Assembly (NCBI GenBank): GCA_002699025.1
Contig: PABA01000232.1
Coordinates: 58,398 to 122,397, forward strand
Reading direction: 5' to 3'
DNA from: Sandaracinus sp.
Lineage (GTDB): Bacteria > Myxococcota_A > Polyangia > Polyangiales > Houyiibacteriaceae
DNA length: 64,000 nt
This document shows positions 60,169 through 64,000 of the stretch, in pieces. The notes under the pieces are model-generated. The model was not told where the DNA came from. It saw only the letters and a program-made list of their open reading frames with translations, and did not search any database. Position numbers and translations under genes: made by a program. The first letter of the stretch is position 1. Every line of letters begins with the position of its first letter.

Positions 60169-60760
60169 GGGGCCCTCGGCGCCGCGTGGCCGCGGCGTCA
60201 CAGGGCGCGGTTCTTCGTGGATGCGGGGGAGCGGCTCCGTGGGGCCGGGCTACGGGGCGGTGATGGGCGCGCTCCCCCGAAGGAGCTGGGATATCTCACC
60301 GCAGAGCGGGGGCGCTTCGCAGCAGGGGAGCGGTCGTTCGTGTACCTCGTGCGCGGGGGGCTTCGTGCGAACGGGGCGGTGAGCGGCGGCGGGGGTGGGG
60401 CCCTCGGCGCCGCGTGGCCGCCGCGTCACACAGGTCGGTTCTTCGTCGATGCGGGGGAGCGGCTCCGTGGGGCCGGGCTACGGGGCGGAGGTGGGGGCGC
60501 TCCTCCGGCCGGGGTCGGGGAGTCGCGCGCTGCGGGGGCGCTTCGCAGTGGCGGAGCGGTCGTTCGTGGGCCTCGTGCGCGGGGGGCTTCGCGCGAACGG
60601 GGCGGTGAGCGGCGGCGGGGGTGGGGCCCTCGGCGCCGCGTGGCCGCGGCGTCACACAGGTCGGTTCTTCGTCGATGCGCGAAGGCGGCTCCGTGGGGCC
60701 GGGCTACGGGGCGGTGGTGGGCGCGCTCCCCCGGCCGGGGTCGGGTCGCCCCAGGGACAG
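60169..60760. repeat. about 227-bp tandem repeat, 2.6 copies
   Basis: Units begin at 60169, 60397 and 60623 with ggggccctcggcgccgcg, giving periods of 228 and 226 bp. Conserved blocks include ggcgtcacacaggtcggttc, gagcggctccgtggggccgg and gcttcgcgcgaacggggc. The third unit is truncated after about 138 bp. The differing periods break every reading frame, so I read it as non-coding. The unit head recurs at 35813. Confidence 0.85.
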
Positions 60761-60770
60761 CGCGAGCCAT

Positions 60771-61090
60771 GGCGACAGCACGAGCTTCAGCACCAGCTCC
60801 AGCAACAGCCATAGCGACAGCACGAGCTTCAGCACCAGCGCCAGCCACAGCCACAGCCACAGCGCCAGCGACAGCCCCCGCCGCCTGCTCGGCTTCGGAC
60901 GAGACGACGCTCACGCTGATGCTCCACGCTGGTGCCGACTCGACGCTTGGGCTGGAGCTGGAGCTGACGCTGGAGCTGGAGCTGGCGCTGGCGCTCGACG
61001 CTGAAGCTTGCGCTTGGGCTCCAGCTCGGGCTTGGGCTTGGGCTCCGGCTGGGGCTTGGGCTTGGGCTCGCGCTGATGCTGGGGCTCGCT
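60771..61090. repeat. hexamer arrays (agcnnc)n and (gctggg/gctgga)n
   Basis: Two tracts: 60771-60880 built from cagcgac/cagccac-type hexamers, and 60945-61090 from ctggag/ctgggc hexamers. Between them lies about 60 bp of unique sequence. With the 227-bp repeats this fills the 1.1-kb gap between 60049 and 61170; no gene was found in it. Confidence 0.75.
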
Positions 61091-61169
61091 CGGGTTTCGG
61101 CTCCCTGCTCCGCCCCTCTTCCGATTTCCCCCAGCGCTCCGCCCGTCTTTTTGCTATCCGAATGCGGTC

Positions 61170-61730
61170 ATGGGCTACGTGTTCGATCCCGACGTTCTCG
61201 GAGAGTGTGTGAAGCAGGGCGTCGGCAAGCCGGCGGACGAGGCCATGGACGCCATCACGGCGGCGCTCGTCCAGCGCTACCCGGACCACGTCGACGGCGG
61301 CCCCCGCCAGTGGGTGGTCAACAACGCCGGCGGCGCGATGGGGCAGCTCACCTTCCTCCACGCCTCCATCACCGAGTACCTGATCTTCTTCGGCAGCCCC
61401 ATCGGCACCGAGGGCCACTCGGGGCGCTACGCGACCGAGGTCTACGACTGGGTCTTCGACGGCGAGATGTGGTGCTACCTCGAGGGCGAGACGCAGCGGA
61501 CGAGCTACGGCCCGGGCGACCTCGCCTACCTCGGCCGCGACCGCATCAAGGGCTACCGCATCCCGGACCACGCCTGGATGCTCGAGTACAGCCGCGGCCC
61601 CATCCCGAGCATGCTCCCCTTCGGCGTCGCGGACACGCTCGTCAGCACGCTCGACTTCAAGACCCTCGGGCGCACCTTCTACCGCTACGGCAAGTACGTC
61701 ACCGGCTCGCTCCTCCGCGGCAAGATCTGA
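61170..61730 (+). CDS. ERG2 / sigma-1-receptor family protein (sterol C8-isomerase-like)
   Basis: 186 aa. The whole length matches the ERG2/sigma-1 fold: VNNAGGAMGQLTFLHAS, ITEYLIFFGSPIGTEGHSGR, YGPGDLAYLGRD, WMLEYSRGPIPSMLPFG and DTLVSTLDFKTL. The two acidic pocket residues of the human receptor (Asp126, Glu172) correspond to Asp93 and Glu139. Fungal ERG2 shifts the sterol double bond from C8 to C7. The N-terminal membrane helix of the eukaryotic proteins is missing. It is 7 nt upstream of an SDR gene. TATCCG lies 9 nt before the ATG. Sterol substrate is inferred. Confidence 0.9.
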   Translation: MGYVFDPDVLGECVKQGVGKPADEAMDAITAALVQRYPDHVDGGPRQWVVNNAGGAMGQLTFLHASITEYLIFFGSPIGTEGHSGRYATEVYDWVFDGEMWCYLEGETQRTSYGPGDLAYLGRDRIKGYRIPDHAWMLEYSRGPIPSMLPFGVADTLVSTLDFKTLGRTFYRYGKYVTGSLLRGKI

Positions 61731-61737
61731 CTTCGCC

Positions 61738-62625
61738 TTGATCGTCGATCTCGACGGCAAGACCGTCCTGGTGACGGGCGGCAACGCGGGCATCGGCAAG
61801 GCCACGGTGCAGGCCCTCGCCGCCCGCGGCGCCACCGTGCTCCTCTGCTCCCGCGACGAGCGGAAGGGCGAGTGGGCCGCCGAGGAGGTCCGCGTCGAGA
61901 CCGGTCGCCCGGTGCAGCAGCTCCGCCTCGACCTCGCCTCCTTCGCCTCCATCCGCGCGGCCGCCGAGCAGGTCCTCGCCGAGCACGGCGAGCTCGACGT
62001 GCTCGTGAACAACGCCGGCCTGATCCTCTCGGATCGCCGCCTCACGGAGGACGGCTTCGAGCAGACCTTCGGCGTGAACCACCTCGGCCACTTCCTGCTG
62101 ACGCAGCTCCTCCGCCCCGCCCTCGAGCGCGCCGCCGCCGCGCGCGGCGAGGCCCGCGTCGTGACCGTCGCCTCCCGGGCGCACCGCCGCGCGAAGCGAG
62201 GGCTCGACTTCGACGATCTGCAGAGCGCGCGCGGCTACGAGGGCATGGACGCCTACGCGAAGAGCAAGCTCGCGAACATCTACTTCTCCCGCGCCCTCGC
62301 CCGCCGCCTCGCGGGCACGGGCGTCACCAGCAACGCCCTCCACCCGGGCGTCGTGGCCACCCGCTTCGCCCGCGACGGGGACGCGCGCGGCGTCGTGAGC
62401 TGGTTCTTCACGCTCTTCCGGCCCTTCCTGAAGTCCGAGGCCCAGGGCGCCGCGACGAGCATCCACCTCGCGAGCGCGCCCGCGCTGAAGGGCGTCACCG
62501 GCAAGTACTTCGCCGACTGCCGCGAAGCGACGCCCACGCCCATCGCCCAGGACGACGAAGCGGCCGAGCGGCTCTGGCGCGTCAGCGAGGAGCTCGTCGC
62601 CGACGCGTCGGGTCGCGGCATCTGA
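61738..62625 (+). CDS. short-chain dehydrogenase/reductase, RDH-like
   Basis: 295 aa, apparently starting at a TTG at 61738, as no ATG or GTG precedes the fold. Cofactor site TGGNAGIG (13-20), NNAG (91-94), Asn114, Ser146 and YAKSK (Tyr173, Lys177) are all present. The long form with GVNHLGHFLLT and SNALHPGVVATRF resembles retinol-dehydrogenase and steroid-dehydrogenase-type SDRs. Only 7 nt separate it from the ERG2-like gene, so it is co-transcribed. It might reduce or oxidise a sterol 3-keto/hydroxy group (inference). Confidence 0.88.
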   Translation: MIVDLDGKTVLVTGGNAGIGKATVQALAARGATVLLCSRDERKGEWAAEEVRVETGRPVQQLRLDLASFASIRAAAEQVLAEHGELDVLVNNAGLILSDRRLTEDGFEQTFGVNHLGHFLLTQLLRPALERAAAARGEARVVTVASRAHRRAKRGLDFDDLQSARGYEGMDAYAKSKLANIYFSRALARRLAGTGVTSNALHPGVVATRFARDGDARGVVSWFFTLFRPFLKSEAQGAATSIHLASAPALKGVTGKYFADCREATPTPIAQDDEAAERLWRVSEELVADASGRGI

Positions 62626-62721
62626 AGGCCGCGCGCTCCCGACGCCGGAGTCGATCCCTGTGCGCGAGCCCCCGCCCGCGCTGTCGCGCGTCACGAGCTC
62701 AGGGGCCGGCTCAGGGGCAGG

Positions 62722-63135
62722 TCAGGGGCAGAAGGGCGCGGCGGGGATCGCGTCGCACTCGGCGGCGCCGTCCGCGACGAGGCCAGGCAGCGCCTCGGCG
62801 TCGGCGGGGCAGGCCGCGTCGCCGCCCGTGCAGTCCACCCAGCCGCAGGGGATGCAGGTGTCCGGGCGCTCGCAGCAGCGGCTCCCGTCCGGGGCGCAGG
62901 CGGTCGTGAAGCTCAGGCCGGCCCCGCCCGAACACCAGCTCGACGGCGGCGCCCAGCAGAGGTCGTCCGGGTTCGCGAGATCGCCGAGCTGCCGGGGCTC
63001 GGCGCACCCGGCGTCCTCCCCTGCGCCCCCGTCGAGCGCCCCTCCATCGCCCGCCCCGGCGTCGAACGTCGACGAGCCGTCGTCGTCTCCGCAGGCGAGC
63101 GCGGAGAGGAGGAGGAGGGCGAGGAGCGCGCGCAT
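62722..63135 (-). CDS. small Cys-rich lipoprotein
   Basis: 137 aa from the ATG at 63135; TATCGT ends 6 nt upstream (63147-63142) and there is no ribosome site. Lipobox ALAC is followed by an Asp/Gly/Ala linker (DAGAGDGGALDGGAGEDAG) and a compact domain with ten or so Cys (CAPDGSRCCERPDTCIPCGW). Disulfide-bonded surface protein is likely. No family recognised. It is convergent with the SDR gene; the gap holds short caggggc repeats. Confidence 0.78.
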   Translation of the reverse strand: MRALLALLLLSALACGDDDGSSTFDAGAGDGGALDGGAGEDAGCAEPRQLGDLANPDDLCWAPPSSWCSGGAGLSFTTACAPDGSRCCERPDTCIPCGWVDCTGGDAACPADAEALPGLVADGAAECDAIPAAPFCP

Positions 63136-63262
63136 GAGCCCACGATAGCGACGAGCGGTCGCGCGCCGCGTCCCCCGCGCGGGGGACGCGCTCCCGACGC
63201 GCACCTCGGACGCCGGGGCGAAGGCCCGGAGGAGTCGGCCGCCCCGCCCGGCCCCGACCCGC

Positions 63263-64000
63263 TCAGCGACGTCGGCGCCGGCGTACGAACACGAGCCCGA
63301 CGAGCAGACCGAGCCCCGCGTAGGGTGTGCCGCCGGGCGCGCTCACCCGGCAACCGCAGCCACTGCCACCCGCCGCGCCCATGGTCCCGCCATCCCCGGC
63401 CGGGCCCGCGTCGGGCGCCACGCCACCGCCGTCCGCGGCCACCGCCTCGCACGCGGCCGTGCACGTCGCCGAGCCGCTCTCGCCTCCGTCGCACTCCTCG
63501 CCCTCGTCGACTACGCCGTCGCCGCAGCGGGACTCCGTGCAGTCGAGCCGGCAGGCGTCGGGCTCGGAGTCGGAGTTGTCGGTGCCGTCGTCGCAGGCCT
63601 CGTCCATGTCGACGATCCCGTCGCCGCAGCTCGCCGCCACGCAGGTCGTCCGGCAGGCGTCGGGCGCGTCCGCGTTCGCCTCGCCGTCGTCGCACTCCTC
63701 GCCCTCGTCGAGGATCCCATCGCCGCAGCTCGCCAGGGCGCAGCTCGTGCGGCAGGTGGCGTCCGGATCGTCCGAGTTGAGCTCGCCCTCGTCGCAGCTC
63801 TCCCCCGTGTCGACGACGCCATCGCCGCAGCTCGCCGGGAGGCACGAGGTCCGGCAGGCGTCCGCCGCCGTGTCGGAGTTCGCCTCGCCGTCGTCGCAGG
63901 CCTCTCCGGCCATGACGTTCGTCACGCCGTCGCCGCACGTCGCCGCCGTGCAGTCCGCGTCGCAGGCCGCGCTCTCGCCGCCGTCGTCGCAGTCCTCCCC
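63263..64000 (-). CDS. DUF4215-repeat protein with MYXO-CTERM anchor, 3' part
   Basis: The gene enters from the right edge and ends at 63263; 245 codons are visible. At least five Cys-rich DUF4215 repeats are seen, with pattern CGDGxxDxGExCDDGxxNxD and a CRxxC pair. The C-terminus has GCGCRVSAPGG, a hydrophobic helix (YAGLGLLVGLVFV) and a run of six Arg, which is the MYXO-CTERM sorting signal of Myxococcota. The protein should be exported and surface-anchored, or released after processing. The N-terminal domain is outside the window. Confidence 0.92.
   Translation of the reverse strand, partial: GEDCDDGGESAACDADCTAATCGDGVTNVMAGEACDDGEANSDTAADACRTSCLPASCGDGVVDTGESCDEGELNSDDPDATCRTSCALASCGDGILDEGEECDDGEANADAPDACRTTCVAASCGDGIVDMDEACDDGTDNSDSEPDACRLDCTESRCGDGVVDEGEECDGGESGSATCTAACEAVAADGGGVAPDAGPAGDGGTMGAAGGSGCGCRVSAPGGTPYAGLGLLVGLVFVRRRRRR

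Noticed and set aside
60169..61090. Open frames through the 227-bp and hexamer repeats on both strands
   Set aside because: The period changes (228, 226) break every frame between copies, the products are Arg/Gly/Pro-rich and no ribosome site is present.

Overview
The window is very GC-rich (about 70% by eye) and carries several hallmarks of Myxococcota, probably Polyangiales or Sandaracinaceae-like. These are two eukaryote-type Ser/Thr kinases, many secreted lipoproteins with VCBS/FG-GAP, DUF4215 or MopE-like Cys/Asp repeats, a MYXO-CTERM anchor, a lysine 2,3-aminomutase-family radical SAM enzyme, and homologues of eukaryotic sterol enzymes. No rRNA, tRNA, CRISPR array or complete mobile element was seen. 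Taxonomy is inferred from gene content only.

Layout. 1-7.5 kb: the 5' end of an FAD oxidoreductase, a Ser/Thr kinase with a propeller-like sensor, a small barrel protein, a lower-GC island with 23-bp repeat arrays and broken genes, an esterase and a lipoprotein. 7.7-12.6 kb: kamA and the succinate dehydrogenase operon sdhCAB. 12.9-24.6 kb: envelope and peptidoglycan genes (barrel protein, DedA, LD-carboxypeptidase, SirB1-like), two paralogous VCBS lipoproteins, a protein with a triplicated unknown domain, and a DUF4230 protein. 24.7-29.1 kb: a probable operon from a near-consensus sigma-70 promoter, encoding a nuclease-like secreted protein and two envelope proteins sharing a 20-residue Asp/Cys repeat. 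29.5-35.8 kb: lipoprotein-hisC, a large membrane protein divergent from a barrel protein-lipoprotein pair, and an HD protein. 36-40 kb: ftsA-ftsZ and a second kinase. 40-52 kb: creatininase-family protein, a CFA-type methyltransferase with an ERG4/ERG24-family sterol reductase, AEC transporter, ACP-desaturase operon, MepA-like peptidase, FetAB-like ABC transporter, tryptophan dioxygenase, a zinc-ribbon membrane protein, an XRE-cupin regulator and a Gly-rich protein. 52.4-57.5 kb: a TetR-controlled RND efflux operon. 57.9-60.1 kb: a transglutaminase-elicitor/P-domain lipoprotein behind a sigma-54-like promoter. 60.2-61.1 kb: tandem repeats. 61.2-62.6 kb: an ERG2/sigma-1-receptor homologue with an SDR. 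62.7-64 kb: a Cys-rich lipoprotein and a MYXO-CTERM protein running off the window.

How they work together. The sterol reductase, the ERG2-like isomerase and the neighbouring SDR point to a sterol or sterol-like lipid pathway in this bacterium. The methyltransferase, desaturase and ACP add membrane-lipid remodelling. Most other accessory genes build the envelope. Three organism-level sequence habits recur: start codons 5-8 nt downstream of a TA-N3-T box (candidate leaderless mRNAs), GC-rich hairpin terminators without a U-tract, and short tandem repeats confined to intergenic DNA.
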